Part shown: positions 45,722 to 54,093 of the stretch, piece after piece | Position numbering within the stretch: position 1 is the first letter of the stretch | Layout of the letters: each line of letters opens with the position of its first letter | NCBI RefSeq assembly: GCF_020510565.1 | Contig: NZ_CP075189.1 | Span: 2,216,501-2,280,500, forward strand | Length of the DNA stretch: 64,000 nt | Source of the DNA: Ferribacterium limneticum | GTDB taxonomy: Bacteria > Pseudomonadota > Gammaproteobacteria > Burkholderiales > Rhodocyclaceae | Direction of reading: 5' to 3' | Made by a program: the position numbers and the translations under genes | Notes under the pieces: generated by a model | Databases searched by the model: none | What the model saw: only the letters and a program-made list of their open reading frames with translations | Told to the model about the DNA's origin: nothing

Positions 45722-46652
45722 GTCCGTACCCATAGCCGTACCCATAGCCGTACCCATACCCATCGGTTTTTGCTGCTCGAACCTGATTGAGAAGCATCAA
45801 TTTGACCGGGCAGGCTTGAATGGTTGAAATCGCCTGCTTAACTGCCGACTGCACAGTATTTTCAGCATTGACGACAATGACCACTTGTCCCATGTGGGTG
45901 GCAAGAACTCGTGATTCGGTAGTAAGTAGCAAGGGTGGAGAATCGAATACGATGATCCGGTCGCTGTAGCGATTTGCCATATCGTCCAGTAACCGAATCA
46001 TGGCATCGCTGGCCAGCAACTCGGTAGCACGGGGGTGGGCCGTGCCACTTGGAAGGATGGATAGCTTTTCAATATTTGTTCGCAGCAGGACACCGGAAAT
46101 GTCGACAGAATTATCCTGCAGTACGTCAAGCAACCCTTTGCTTGGAGGCAGGCCGAGCATATTGAGTATGGAGGGGCGGGCAACATCAGCGTCGACCAAC
46201 ATGACGGTATTGTCGAGTTCCATGGCGATGCTGATTGCCAGATTGATCGCTGAAAAACTCTTGCCTTCTCCAGGCAATGCACTGGTTACCATAACCAGAT
46301 TGCCATTCGGTATCGGTGCTGCACCTCGACCCATGGCATTGGCGATCAGCGGACGTTTGATGACGCGGAACTCATCTGCCAATTGACTGCGGGTTGCATT
46401 AGGTACAAGCAGACCAGAAGCTGATATGGCTTCTAGATCCAATTTGACTTCGGGGCTGCACGGCGATGTGGGTTTGATTTTCGCTTCGCTTGGTTGTGCA
46501 ACCGGGACTGCCGGTGTCACAGCGCTTGCAATAGGCGGTTCGACTGGGCAGGGGGCAACTATTTTTGCAGCGAGTACCGACTCTTCTGGAAGTTCGACGC
46601 CAGCTTGACGGAGTTGCTCAAGGCGCTTGGCTGCTTGCTCGATCAGACTCAT
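45711..46652 (-). CDS. XrtA-associated tyrosine autokinase (BY-kinase)
   Basis: A 313-residue cytosolic BY-kinase. Walker A PGEGKS is at 127-132, Walker A' LVDADVARP at 152-160, and Walker B-like RIIVFDSPPLLL. The C-terminus is a striking alternation of Tyr and Gly (seven YG pairs) before HEK, the presumed autophosphorylation cluster. It should work with the chain-length determinant immediately upstream (3-base gap) to control polymer length and export. The N-terminal ~90 residues are a low-complexity linker with Pro/Val/Ala. Confidence 0.95.
   Translation of the reverse strand: MSLIEQAAKRLEQLRQAGVELPEESVLAAKIVAPCPVEPPIASAVTPAVPVAQPSEAKIKPTSPCSPEVKLDLEAISASGLLVPNATRSQLADEFRVIKRPLIANAMGRGAAPIPNGNLVMVTSALPGEGKSFSAINLAISIAMELDNTVMLVDADVARPSILNMLGLPPSKGLLDVLQDNSVDISGVLLRTNIEKLSILPSGTAHPRATELLASDAMIRLLDDMANRYSDRIIVFDSPPLLLTTESRVLATHMGQVVIVVNAENTVQSAVKQAISTIQACPVKLMLLNQVRAAKTDGYGYGYGYGYGYGHEK
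45726..45763. repeat. 12-bp tandem repeat encoding the Tyr-Gly tail
   Basis: About three copies of GTACCCATAGCC on the plus strand encode the (YG)n tail of the tyrosine kinase on the minus strand. Slippage in units of 12 bases would change the number of tyrosines without shifting the frame. Confidence 0.85.
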
Positions 46653-46655
46653 TGA

Positions 46656-48224
46656 TTAACCTCCGATGGTCCGCTGGGAAAGGAAGGTAAGAAGTCCTAG
46701 ACCAAACGCGTAGGCTAATACAAGACCCCCTGTGGCAATAGAAAAACGGCGGAGACTAGCGCGTTCCTTGAGGCGACGTGCCTCATTTGGAACAAGAGAA
46801 ACTATCCCAAGGATGGGGAGATCGGTAGCTTCGCGCAAGGATTTGCTGTCGAAAAAAACGGGTCGAATCTGGCTGGCCGCGAATGCGGCAAACAGACCGC
46901 CCGCAATGGCAAATACCAGCCCCAGCGGGAAGAGAAGCAAGCGATTCGGTGCCACTGGTTTGGATGAAGAGCGAGGCGGATCGATTAGCCGGAAGTCAGC
47001 CATAGAACCTGCCGTATCCAGATTGCCCGACATTTCTGCCGAGTCTCGACGCGAAACCAGTTGTTCATAATTGCGCTTATCCAGTTCGTAGTCACGATTC
47101 AGCTGTGCATATTCCGCTTCCAGTTGTGGCTGATTCTTCATGACGCTCGTGGTGCGTTTGTAGCGTTCTTCATATTCGCTGACGCGGGCCCGGAGTGAGG
47201 CAGTATTGGCTTCTGCTTCGGCCAGAGAAACCTTCAGTTGCTGATAGACTGGATTATTACTAACCGACGTGCCGGGGTTTGCAGCGGCAAATTTCTTGCG
47301 CGCCAGTAACTCTTGGCGTTTTTGCTCTTCAAGATCTTTGATCAAGCGTCTTGTGCCGATAATGTCGGGGTGTTGCTCTGTATAGCGCTGGAGCAAAGTG
47401 TCCAGGTTTCGCTTTTGGACATCAATTCGGCCATCTATTTCAGGCAAAGAGATGCTGGAGTCGCCACCACTATTTGCATCAGGAAGGAGCACAGGTTCTT
47501 CACCAACAATTTGACGCCTAAGCGCATCACGCGATTGTTCAGCCTCTCTTAGCTGAAGACGTGCAATGCTGAGTTGGTTGGATAGTTCGCTCAGGCGGTC
47601 AATGCCGGACTTGCCTTCGGAGGATGAAAGTTCGATGTTCCGAATTTTGAATTCTTTAAGTCGATTTTCTGCGTCTTCCAGTTTTTTCTCATAATTTCGG
47701 ATTTGTTCTTCCAAGAACTTGCGCGCAGAATCGGTATCTTGCCGTTTGTCACCCAGACTGGATTCTACAAAAATTGAAACGAGAGCTTGTACAACACGCT
47801 GTGCCTTTGCCGGGTCCGGGTTGCGATAAGAGATCGTGTAAAGATTATCGCGACCAACTCCCTGAATTTTCAAATCGCTAGTCAAAGAGTCAATCAGATT
47901 TTCTTGTTGGGCTTTGTCCTTGATATTCAAATCCAAGTCAGCCATTCGAATCAGTTTTTCGATGTTTGGCCGGCTGATCAGAGTACGACTCAGCATCATG
48001 ATCTGCTGTTCGATATTGGGCTGAACAGCAAGGCCTGACATCAGTGGCCGCAATATGGACTGCGTATCAACATAGATCCGGGCAGATGCTTCGAACTGAT
48101 TCGGGATGCGTAGTATCACACCAGCAGCAATGGCCCCGACAATCCACGCGACTACCATGCCGAGATGCCTATGTTTCCATGTCGCGCGCAGGATGGTAAT
48201 GGCCTGCCGAAGAATTTCTTCCAT
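46656..48224 (-). CDS. XrtA system polysaccharide chain-length determinant (Wzz/PCP family)
   Basis: A 522-residue inner-membrane co-polymerase. One membrane helix is near residues 20-40 (LGMVVAWIVGAIAAGVIL), followed by a long periplasmic coiled coil (FLEEQIRNYEKKLEDAENRL; LRARVSEYEERYKRTT), then a Pro-rich approach (LIDPPRSSSKPVAPNRL) into a second helix near 430, and an extra C-terminal helix at ~500. It partners the tyrosine autokinase downstream. Confidence 0.94.
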   Translation of the reverse strand: MEEILRQAITILRATWKHRHLGMVVAWIVGAIAAGVILRIPNQFEASARIYVDTQSILRPLMSGLAVQPNIEQQIMMLSRTLISRPNIEKLIRMADLDLNIKDKAQQENLIDSLTSDLKIQGVGRDNLYTISYRNPDPAKAQRVVQALVSIFVESSLGDKRQDTDSARKFLEEQIRNYEKKLEDAENRLKEFKIRNIELSSSEGKSGIDRLSELSNQLSIARLQLREAEQSRDALRRQIVGEEPVLLPDANSGGDSSISLPEIDGRIDVQKRNLDTLLQRYTEQHPDIIGTRRLIKDLEEQKRQELLARKKFAAANPGTSVSNNPVYQQLKVSLAEAEANTASLRARVSEYEERYKRTTSVMKNQPQLEAEYAQLNRDYELDKRNYEQLVSRRDSAEMSGNLDTAGSMADFRLIDPPRSSSKPVAPNRLLLFPLGLVFAIAGGLFAAFAASQIRPVFFDSKSLREATDLPILGIVSLVPNEARRLKERASLRRFSIATGGLVLAYAFGLGLLTFLSQRTIGG

Positions 48225-48288
48225 CTATGAGCTCAAGTAATAAACCGCCGCCGTAGATTTACGGCAGCGGTAGGTTGTTTCGAGGGAC

Positions 48289-48909
48289 TTAGAACCAGCT
48301 TTGCGGAATGATGACCACGTCACCGGGTTTCATTTCAACATTTGCGGAAACGTCACCATTTTTGACAAGGTCTTTCAGGCGAACACGGTATTGAGCATTG
48401 TTCTCCGAGGTGCGCAGAATGGTGGCACGGTTCCCATCAGCAAAATCAGTAATTCCGCCAACTGCAATCATGACATCCAAAATTGTCATCTTCTGCTTGT
48501 ATGGCAAGGTCTGTGGTTTGGCTGCCTGACCTATGACACGAATTTGTTCGCTGTACGGGCCGACAAATCCTGACACGATTACCGTTACAACAGGGTCGCG
48601 AATGAATTTTCCGAGTTCTTTCTCAATATCTCGAGCAAGAGCTGACGGGTCTTTGCCCATTGCCGGGAGGTCATCGATCAGTGGTGACGAAATTTTGCCA
48701 TCAGGCCGAACCGGAACACTCATCGATAACTCGGGGTTACGCCAGACCACGATGTTTACGTTATCGCCGGGGCCGATTTTATAGCTGTAGTCCGTAGTAG
48801 CGGCGTTGGTTGGGGCTTGAGGATGTGAGGCGCAAGCACCTAAAGCAAGTGTGGCTGCAAGAACAAGCCACTTTGTGCTGGAAAGCAGTTGATCGGAAAT
48901 TCGGGGCAT
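48289..48909 (-). CDS. XrtA/PEP-CTERM system polysaccharide export lipoprotein (Wza-like)
   Basis: A 206-residue periplasmic/outer-membrane export protein. The N-terminal signal ends in a lipobox LALGAC (Cys 26), so it should be a lipoprotein. Then come the polysaccharide export motif YKIGPGDNVNIVVWRNPELS and the SLBB-type domain GFVGPYSEQIRVIGQA. The C-terminus is KPGDVVIIPQSWF. It is the first gene of the ~22-kb minus-strand operon. The promoter region lies in the 166 bases between it and the IS element. Confidence 0.94.
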   Translation of the reverse strand: MPRISDQLLSSTKWLVLAATLALGACASHPQAPTNAATTDYSYKIGPGDNVNIVVWRNPELSMSVPVRPDGKISSPLIDDLPAMGKDPSALARDIEKELGKFIRDPVVTVIVSGFVGPYSEQIRVIGQAAKPQTLPYKQKMTILDVMIAVGGITDFADGNRATILRTSENNAQYRVRLKDLVKNGDVSANVEMKPGDVVIIPQSWF

Positions 48910-48963
48910 GGTGAGTTCCTCAATGAAATCGCTGAGAAGCGCTTGGTGTAAGCAACGGACATA

Positions 48964-48988
48964 ATCATAACGGAATCCTGATCAGGAT
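48964..48988 (-). promoter_or_regulatory. Candidate promoter with 14-bp perfect palindrome for the core EPS operon
   Basis: On the minus strand a TATGAT (-10-like, plus 48964-48969) lies about 55 bases before the export lipoprotein start. A perfect 14-base palindrome ATCCTGATCAGGAT (48975-48988) sits 5 bases upstream of it, where it would cover the spacer and -35 region. No good -35 box is seen. The palindrome looks like an operator; the bound regulator is unknown. Confidence 0.45.
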
Positions 48989-49071
48989 GATGGGGTTCCC
49001 TCGGTTTTTCGTCTGCCAAAGGGCGTGTTTCATGCTACCAGTTTTTCCTGATGGCCTGGGGAAGCTCACTG

Positions 49072-50296
49072 CTAGGGAAACTCTGAACAACCGACATTAG
49101 GCGCGGAGCAGACACGCCAAAGGCAAACATTGCAATGAAATCCGAAACCTTCCCGGATGATTGCCCTGATGCCGCTGAAACAGAGGGTTTCCAGACCTCT
49201 TTGGCTTTCATTTCCGGTCTCATGAACGCATCTCCCCCGCTACCGGCATCAACGCTCGTCGCGCCATCCAGAGATTCGAGAGCGAAAACAGAGTCATCAA
49301 CTGCGCGGAGTTCTTGGTCAGACCACGGTAACGCACCTTGATGAAGCCGAATTGCCGCTTGACCATCCGGAAGGGGGGGCGACCTTGGCACGGATGCTGG
49401 CCTTCCCTTTCTCGAACTGATTGGCCAACGCCTGAAAGGGATGATTCAAATCCAGGGCGCGACGCTTGCCGGGTCGCATGGCGACCTTCCAGCGAACATT
49501 CGCTGTCGCCTCGGTCGCTTCCGGTCGCTTTTCGACGCCCGCATAATCGGCGTCGCCGCAGGCTTCCTTTTTTTCCCGTGCAGCAGCCCATGGGCCTGGG
49601 TGACGTCGTTGACATTGGCGGCAGTACCAATGACTGTATATACCAGACCGGAGTCAGCATCCGCGCCGATATGGGCCTTCATGCCGAAGTGCCACTGATT
49701 GCCTTTCTTGGTCTGGTGCATCTCGGGGTCGCGAGCCCCCTCCCGGTTCTTGGTTGAACTGGGCGCGGCGATCAGGGTGGCATCGACCAGCGTGCCCTGG
49801 CGCAGCAGCAAGCCCTTCTCTTCTAGCAGGGCGTTGACCTCGGCTAATAGGCGCGCCGCCAACTGGTGGGTTTCGAGTAGTCGCCGGAATTTGAGGATGG
49901 TCGTTTCGTCCGGAATGTCTTCTTCGCCTGCGTCGATGCCGGCAAAGCGCCGCATGACCGGCATATCGTGGAGCGGCTCTTCCATGCCCGGGTCGGAAAG
50001 GTTGAACCATTGCTGCATGAAGTGGATGCGCAGCATCGCGCTCAGCACCTTCGGCGGGCGACCTCCTTTTGCCCCAGCCTTGGGGTAGTGTGGCTCAATG
50101 TGCGCCATCAGGCGCGACCACGGAACAACTTTCGCCATCTCGTCGAGAAACACTTGTCGCCGGGTCACCTTCGGTTTCCTCACAAACCCACTATCGCTCA
50201 GACCCATCTGCTGCATCTTCTCTCTCCAGCGTTCAGGATGCTCGTTGGATAGTCATCCATGCGATTCGTTCACTGGGTTTTTCAGAGTTTCCCTAG
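49072..50296. mobile_element. IS5-family insertion sequence with CTAG target duplication
   Basis: The terminal inverted repeats are GGGAAACTCTGAACAAC at 49076 and, on the other strand at 50292, GGGAAACTCTGAAAAAC (one mismatch in 17). They are flanked by CTAG direct repeats at 49072-49075 and 50293-50296, the target size and sequence usual for the IS5 subgroup. The element proper is 1217 bases. It separates the export operon from the ThiF/ABC gene set, and its right-hand CTAG contains the stop codon of the ThiF gene. Confidence 0.92.
49220..50216 (-). pseudogene. IS5-family transposase, interrupted by two frameshifts
   Basis: The N-terminal part (MQQMGLSDSGFVRKPK to about THLLHGKK) shows GTLVDATLIAAPSSTKN with the first catalytic Asp and [15 protein letters not shown] with the second. 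The frame is lost at an A7 run (plus 49568-49574). The third-frame middle reads [14 protein letters not shown] and [16 protein letters not shown] second shift at a C7 run (plus 49373-49379) leads into [18 protein letters not shown], ending AGEMRS. Adding one base at each run would restore a full-length ~330-residue DDE transposase. As written it is inactive, unless the shifts are sequencing errors or programmed. Confidence 0.88.
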
Positions 50297-51159
50297 CTTG
50301 TCTTGTTTCTCAATTGTTGACGAAGAAGAAAAAACATTAAGCGTTGTAGTGGATTGTTGTGGCCGCCGGGGCGCCAAGTACGAACATATTTCATCCGGTA
50401 GGCATCAAATTGGCTACCCCAAGGGGCGTACCGAATTTCGCCGCGCCTCAGTAAAAGTTTTAGCGTCTCAACAGCCGCGACACCTGCGCACAGTTCGCAT
50501 GATGCAATAGAGGAGGGGCCGCGCCGTTCATGTAGACTTATTCGGCTTATGTCGGCAACATATCCACGCTGTAAAATGGCAGGCGAAAGACCTACGAGGA
50601 AGCGAATTGCCATTTCAAACTCGTCGCAACCCTCGAAACCAAAGTAGTCTTCGCATGTCATCCCGGTTGGGCTGAAGATAAGGACCGCTGTGCCTAAACC
50701 CAAAGGTGCTGCTGTGACGACCGGAATACCTTTGGTTTGGCAGGCTGCAAATGTCTTTCTTCTAATATCGAATGCGAAAAAATCCAGACCGTCGACATAG
50801 ACATCAACTCCGTCGAGAAACTCATTGAGATTCTTTGTGGATATACCCTCGGAGAAGAGTCGGAGTTCCAGTTCCGGATTGATATCTCTTGCCATTTCTT
50901 TGAGAACTTCGATCTTTGGTCGGTCAATCGAACTCATCGTCGCGCCAACCTGACGATTGAAGTTTACAAGATCAAATTTGTCGAAGTCGGCGACGTTGAA
51001 TCTTCCGATTCCCAGACGGGCGAGGGTCAGCAAATGTACTCCCCCAACACCGCCCAGCCCACCAATGGCAACGCGGCAATTTCTCAAACGCTCCTGTTCC
51101 TCTTCGGTGACCCAGCCGATGTTTCGAGAAAATGCGGTGTTGTAGTCAAAACTGCGCAT
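50293..51159 (-). CDS. ThiF/MoeB/E1-like adenylyltransferase
   Basis: A 288-residue protein with the Rossmann ATP-binding loop GGLGGVGG (33-40), the following VADFDKFDLVNFNRQ and RPKIEVLKEMARDINPE. These are the hallmarks of ThiF/E1-like enzymes that adenylate a C-terminal glycine of a ubiquitin-like protein or peptide. A single CELC is present in place of the two CxxC zinc pairs of MoeB/ThiF. No ubiquitin-like or rhodanese partner is nearby. It follows the two ABC permease genes by ~60 bases, so it may share their operon. The stop lies in the IS5 target duplication but is unchanged by it. Confidence 0.88.
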   Translation of the reverse strand: MRSFDYNTAFSRNIGWVTEEEQERLRNCRVAIGGLGGVGGVHLLTLARLGIGRFNVADFDKFDLVNFNRQVGATMSSIDRPKIEVLKEMARDINPELELRLFSEGISTKNLNEFLDGVDVYVDGLDFFAFDIRRKTFAACQTKGIPVVTAAPLGLGTAVLIFSPTGMTCEDYFGFEGCDEFEMAIRFLVGLSPAILQRGYVADISRISLHERRGPSSIASCELCAGVAAVETLKLLLRRGEIRYAPWGSQFDAYRMKYVRTWRPGGHNNPLQRLMFFLLRQQLRNKTS

Positions 51160-51220
51160 TATTGGTCTCCCGGTTTATTGGTGTTTCATCTCTGGATGAG
51201 CACGATAGGTATGTCGGTTC

Positions 51221-52438
51221 TCAAATCTGATTCTGTCTCAATGCGTCGATGACTGGTAGCTTGGTTACACGCATTCCTGGCCAAATGCAGGCAACTGTTG
51301 TTGCCACAAACCCAATCATGAACGAAATGAAAATATCGATCGCGGAGAGCTGTATCGTTGCCATGTAACCAAGGTTGGCGTTTGGAGGTGGTGGCATCGG
51401 AATTCCGATTTTCGATATTAGGAGCGCTGCAGCGATGCCGAAAACAACACCCAAGACAGACCCGATCAGGCCTAGCATAGCGCTTTCAGTGGCCAGCATT
51501 TTGATCACATCAAGCGGACGGCTACCTGTGGCCATTATTGTTCCAAACTCCCCTGTACGCTCGAAGATGCTCATGCTGACACTATTGGCAACACTCAGCA
51601 GAACCATGATCAGAATGATTAATTGCAGAAAACCGAATTGTTGCTTATAGAGTGCGACTGTCTTTTCATAGAAATCATTGAGCTGAACCCATGTGCGGCT
51701 TTCGTATTGCTCTTGGTTGAGTGTGGCCTTCAGTTTCGCTGATACAACTTCTGTGTCGGAGGTCTGTTTTAATGAGATAACCAAGCTGTTGATACCCTGC
51801 GAGCCTAATAGTTCATGAGCTGCAGGTAAGGGAAGGCGAATAAAACGAGCATCGTAGTCTTTCGAAAAACTCTGAAAAATACCGACGATGTCGAGCTCCA
51901 TCGTATTCAGGGCGCCTTCTGGTGTGTTGACTAGCAGAGACACCCTGTCGCCTGGCTTGAGATTCAGCGCCTTGGCAACACCTTGCCCAACCGTCACTCC
52001 GAAATTGTCTTTTTGGGAAAGCTGGCGGCCTTCGACAATCTGCATGAAACTGCCCAGCCGAGCTTCGCTATCCGGTTCAACGCCATCGGCCACAATTGGC
52101 CAATCGGTCTTCCCATTGTTTAAAAGGCCCGTAAAGCTGACTCGTTCGAGTACCTCTTGAATTTCAGGAATCTTTGCCAGTTCACGTTTCAATGGCTGGG
52201 CATCGGTGATCAAGAATTTCTCTGGTGACCGCGATCCGTAAGTGAAATACCCAGTCTTGACTACTTGCAGATGGCCAGATTGCGAATGGATCAAAGCTTC
52301 ACCGAGTTGAAAGAAAATATCTCGAACGAAGCCGCCGCCCAGAATCAGACCGACAACGCCAAAAACAATGGCTGCCAGAGTGATTGCAGTACGAACGTGT
52401 TGGCGGAAGATGTTGCGAAATGCAAGTTTGAACATCAT
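51221..52438 (-). CDS. ABC transporter permease, FtsX/MacB-type (second permease)
   Basis: A 405-residue permease of the LolCE/MacB group: an N-terminal helix (TAITLAAIVFGVVGLILGG), a large periplasmic domain of about 240 residues, then three helices starting at FLQLIILIMVLLSVANSVSMS with the cytosolic loop SIFERTGEFGTIMATGSRP that contacts the ATPase. It ends in a conserved R-rich coupling tail (VIDALRQNQI). It is adjacent and clearly homologous to the next permease (3-base gap), so they probably form a heterodimer. The ATPase is encoded 3 kb away at 56460-57221. Confidence 0.92.
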   Translation of the reverse strand: MMFKLAFRNIFRQHVRTAITLAAIVFGVVGLILGGGFVRDIFFQLGEALIHSQSGHLQVVKTGYFTYGSRSPEKFLITDAQPLKRELAKIPEIQEVLERVSFTGLLNNGKTDWPIVADGVEPDSEARLGSFMQIVEGRQLSQKDNFGVTVGQGVAKALNLKPGDRVSLLVNTPEGALNTMELDIVGIFQSFSKDYDARFIRLPLPAAHELLGSQGINSLVISLKQTSDTEVVSAKLKATLNQEQYESRTWVQLNDFYEKTVALYKQQFGFLQLIILIMVLLSVANSVSMSIFERTGEFGTIMATGSRPLDVIKMLATESAMLGLIGSVLGVVFGIAAALLISKIGIPMPPPPNANLGYMATIQLSAIDIFISFMIGFVATTVACIWPGMRVTKLPVIDALRQNQI

Positions 52439-52441
52439 GGT

Positions 52442-53659
52442 TCAGCGATTGTGTCGTAATGCATTGACGATTTCCATCCGCGAAGCCTTGATAGCCGGAA
52501 TTACGCTAGCCACCAGTGTTGTAATGATGGCCAGAAAATAGGCTTCAAAGGCCATCTGTCCTTTGATTAGGATTTCGGCGGTATAGCCAAATGACATGCC
52601 TGGTGGTGCGGGCATCGGTATCCCGATAGCTGATATGATTGCTCCGAGGGCATAGGCTAATGCAAGCCCTAGGGCTCCGCCGGCGATACCTAGGATCAAC
52701 CCCTCGGCCAGGAATTGAGTCAGCACTTCTTTGCGCTTCACGCCGATGGCCATGATCGTGCCTATCTCACCCGTTCGTTCCATGACGTTCATCATTAGCG
52801 TGTTCGATATGCTAAGCACGATGATGACCGCAATGATCAAGCGAACAACGCTGACCTGTCGCGAGAAAAGTTCTGCTGTCTTGTTGTAAAAATCCGCTAG
52901 GTCATACCATGGGACGAACTCAAATCCATTTTTGCCAAAGCTAGTTTCTAGGCCATCCAGAGTGATTGAAGTATTTTCTGTCTTGTCGAGCAGGAGTGCG
53001 TAAGAGTGCGATCCCTTGACCCGGATCAGTTGCCTGGCCAGTGAAATCGGGACGCGGAGAGCTGCGTCATCGTAGGCCTTGGTGATCGTTGCAAAAAGAC
53101 CAAGTACGGTGACTTCTGCCGCATTGACCCCGCCAGTGGCGCTATTGACCATCAGCACCATCGAATCGCCAGGTTTAATTCCCAAGTTTTCGGCAAGCCC
53201 TTGGCCGACAATAATTCCCTTTGGGTGTTCAACTGATAGCGATTGTCCCGAAGTAATCGTCAAGGACTTGCTCAGGCGCTCCTCTTTCAGTGGGTCTACG
53301 CCTTCCCCTATAAAGGAAAGGGTTGATTCGCCATAACTGGCAAGTCCGTTAAAGGATAAGCGGGGGGTGATAAGTTCGACGTGAGGGGCACTCAGGATAG
53401 CCTCTTCCAGCTTCGTGTCGGCATCCAGAAGGTAGTCGAATGGGGCTGCCGAGCCTGATAGTAAGTATCCCGGTTTGAAAATGCGAATGTGGCCTAGTTC
53501 TGAATGGATAGTCGACTCTCGGCCGTAGCGAAGATTCCATTCAATGAAGCCGCTAGCCAGCAGAAGAGCGCTTATCCCGCAGGCGACGGCCAATATCGCC
53601 ATCAGCGATCGCCGAAGCTGCCTTACGATTGATGTGAGTGCTAAGGATGCTGAAACCAT
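52442..53659 (-). CDS. ABC transporter permease, FtsX/MacB-type (first permease)
   Basis: A 405-residue permease with the same layout as its neighbour: first helix near residues 15-35, periplasmic domain, and three C-terminal helices from VVRLIIAVIIVLSISNTLMM, with the VMERTGEIGTIMAIGVKR loop and the end VNALRHNR. Such pairs move lipoproteins, peptides or lipids from the inner membrane towards the periplasm. It is transcribed divergently from the PEP-CTERM gene, so its promoter shares the 434-base gap upstream. Confidence 0.92.
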   Translation of the reverse strand: MVSASLALTSIVRQLRRSLMAILAVACGISALLLASGFIEWNLRYGRESTIHSELGHIRIFKPGYLLSGSAAPFDYLLDADTKLEEAILSAPHVELITPRLSFNGLASYGESTLSFIGEGVDPLKEERLSKSLTITSGQSLSVEHPKGIIVGQGLAENLGIKPGDSMVLMVNSATGGVNAAEVTVLGLFATITKAYDDAALRVPISLARQLIRVKGSHSYALLLDKTENTSITLDGLETSFGKNGFEFVPWYDLADFYNKTAELFSRQVSVVRLIIAVIIVLSISNTLMMNVMERTGEIGTIMAIGVKRKEVLTQFLAEGLILGIAGGALGLALAYALGAIISAIGIPMPAPPGMSFGYTAEILIKGQMAFEAYFLAIITTLVASVIPAIKASRMEIVNALRHNR

Positions 53660-53888
53660 TTCAAGGGAAGTTCGGCTGAGAACGGTTGTGGTTTAGTGCT
53701 ATTTTGGGCCATTCTGATCGTAATTGCTCCATCGTCGCTATATGCGATTGTTTTGAGACAATTGTCGCCGCGGATGCAGATATCAAGTGTGTCAAACGCA
53801 TTTTGATATTAACTCTTAACGGCTTGCAATCCCCAGTTCTTTATCATCTCCTCCGGCGACGCGGTACGCACCGACTGCAAAGAAGGAT

Positions 53889-53905
53889 TGTCGGAAAATT
53901 TTACA
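53889..53905 (+). promoter_or_regulatory. Candidate PrsR (PEP-CTERM box) enhancer site
   Basis: The 17-base string TGTCGGAAAATTTTACA has near-dyad ends (TGT...ACA) and lies 86 bases upstream of the sigma-54 promoter. That is the usual distance for an enhancer bound by an NtrC-type activator such as PrsR. It resembles the upstream box reported for PEP-CTERM genes, as far as I recall; the match was not searched. Confidence 0.55.
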
Positions 53906-53990
53906 GATGGTTCTCGTTGCATTGGGTGCGAAGCGGATACCGGTAGAAATTTTTATTTTTAATCAGTTGGTTGCGTCGTTTTGTAAAAAC

Positions 53991-54006
53991 AGGCACGTTG
54001 CTTGCT
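53991..54006 (+). promoter_or_regulatory. Sigma-54 (RpoN) promoter of the PEP-CTERM gene
   Basis: AGGCACGTTGCTTGCT matches the RpoN consensus TGGCAC-N5-TTGCT in all but the first base, with exact GG-N10-GC spacing. Transcription should start near 54017, about 77 bases before the start codon. Together with the upstream box and the prsK/prsR genes it predicts RpoN- and PrsR-dependent expression. Confidence 0.85.
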
Positions 54007-54093
54007 AAAAAAGTTACGTAGCAATAAACGGCTGGAGTAATAAGGCTCGATAGCCGGTGCAAAATTGAAGTACTGAAATTAGGAGCAATGATA

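Larger units (their letters stand above)
53660..54093. other. Divergent regulatory region between permease and PEP-CTERM gene
   Basis: No gene is seen. The right half holds the sigma-54 promoter and upstream box for the PEP-CTERM gene, listed separately. A minus-strand promoter for the permease genes must also lie here, but I found no strong match. Confidence 0.6.

Noticed and set aside
49035..49391. 118-residue minus-strand open frame at the IS left end
   Set aside because: It runs in an incorrect frame through the transposase 3' part and across the IS terminus.
49568..49574. A7 run as a programmed -1 frameshift site in the IS5 transposase
   Set aside because: A second, independent frame break follows at 49373, which programmed shifting at A7 would not repair, so mutation or sequencing error is simpler.
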